A stretch of DNA of 64,000 bases from JALORV01 sp963766365 (GTDB taxonomy: Bacteria; Pseudomonadota; Gammaproteobacteria; Burkholderiales; Burkholderiaceae_F), in assembly GCA_963766365.1 (NCBI GenBank), contig CAVXZK010000014.1, positions 287,388-351,387 on the forward strand, read 5' to 3'. Positions 63,685-64,000 of this stretch are shown here, piece after piece. Below the pieces are notes generated by a model. The model was not told where the DNA came from. It saw only the letters and a list, made by a program, of their open reading frames with translations, and did no database searches. A program made the translations under genes and the position numbers. Positions within the stretch are counted from its first letter, which is position 1; each line of letters begins with the position of its first letter.

Positions 63685-63998
63685 CCCGGCACGGCAGCGC
63701 GAATCCCGCTGCATTGGTGTCCGATTGCAGGCGCCGCCAGGAGTTCGTCCCTCGACCAATGCCAGCGCCGCCATGCCTTGCCTTCGCGGTGAAGGTGGTG
63801 GAAGAAGTAGTACCGCGATGCCAGCGAGATGTCGTCGGCGGATCGGCACCCGCAACCAGCTCGCCATGATGACGTGCGACCCAACCAACGTCGGTCAGCG
63901 CGGAGGCCAGTTGACGCGACGCGACTCGCACTGAGGAACACGAACTGCTGCGGCTGAGGCAGACCCGTGTTCGCGGTCAACTTCCAGTTGCCAGCAAT
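63681..63998 (-). CDS. Partial hypothetical frame at the right edge
   Basis: Open from the window end to TGA 63681-63683. It begins IAGNWKLTANTGLPQPQQFV, a sequence typical of the first strands of a small lipocalin- or adhesin-like domain, but the remainder is rich in W, R and H (YYFFHHLHREGKAWRRWHW) and may be out of frame. True start and product cannot be determined. Confidence 0.3.
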   Translation of the reverse strand: MAGNWKLTANTGLPQPQQFVFLSASRVASTGLRADRRWLGRTSSWRAGCGCRSADDISLASRYYFFHHLHREGKAWRRWHWSRDELLAAPAIGHQCSGIRAAVPG

Positions 63999-64000
63999 AC

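Overview
The window is high-GC DNA (roughly two thirds G+C, with strong G/C preference at third codon positions) from a proteobacterium, most likely a betaproteobacterium. The evidence is indirect: a DUF3149 micro-protein, a lysine/alanine-rich SWIB protein, an AapJQMP-type amino-acid transporter behind a sigma-54-like promoter, and FadN-type beta-oxidation genes. I cannot name the genus. I see no rRNA, tRNA, CRISPR array or intact insertion sequence.

From 1 to 23 kb lie mostly housekeeping genes and small modules. They are: the tail of an Lhr-type helicase; a histone-H1-like/SWIB protein behind a perfect 14-bp inverted repeat; a three-gene minus-strand module (beta-CASP nuclease, AMP/thymidine-phosphorylase-like enzyme, PRPP-synthetase-like enzyme); a DUF4080-type radical SAM protein; a protein with a trypsin-like triad; an HNH nuclease; small lipoproteins; an MFS permease; a CYTH-CHAD protein; a compact four-gene archaic (SCPU) chaperone-usher pilus operon; a tandem pair of proteins that look like degenerate EAL domains; and MtnA overlapping a FucA-like class II aldolase, which fits the DHAP shunt for methylthioadenosine/5'-deoxyadenosine salvage. 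An OmpW-like barrel, a 47-aa DUF3149 protein and a DksA-like zinc finger follow.

From 23 to 30.7 kb are a Pat-type ACS/GNAT protein acetyltransferase, TraB/GumN, the PdeM phosphoesterase, and a LysR gene divergent from DoxX, GST and an extradiol dioxygenase. From 30.8 to 41.5 kb is a long fatty-acid beta-oxidation operon: TetR with a palindromic operator, acyl-CoA dehydrogenase, HAD/ECH fusion, thiolase, alpha/beta hydrolase, NTF2-like protein, enoyl-CoA hydratase, hotdog thioesterase, SGNH hydrolase and SDR. It ends at a strong intrinsic terminator.

From 41.6 to 57.8 kb are an amidase plus a flavoprotein, a thioesterase plus SDR, an ATM1-like ABC exporter, the amino-acid ABC operon, cardiolipin synthase, a 55-aa lipoprotein, a fused permease/spermidine-synthase-like protein and glycerate 2-kinase. 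From 57.8 to 64 kb coding density falls and gene remnants appear: a nuclease broken by frameshift and stop, a GNAT tail and an AceE-like start. These alternate with a few intact genes, including a diiron-type metal hydrolase and an alpha/beta-hydrolase-LuxR fusion with a cysteine nucleophile. This end looks like an accessory or decaying segment.
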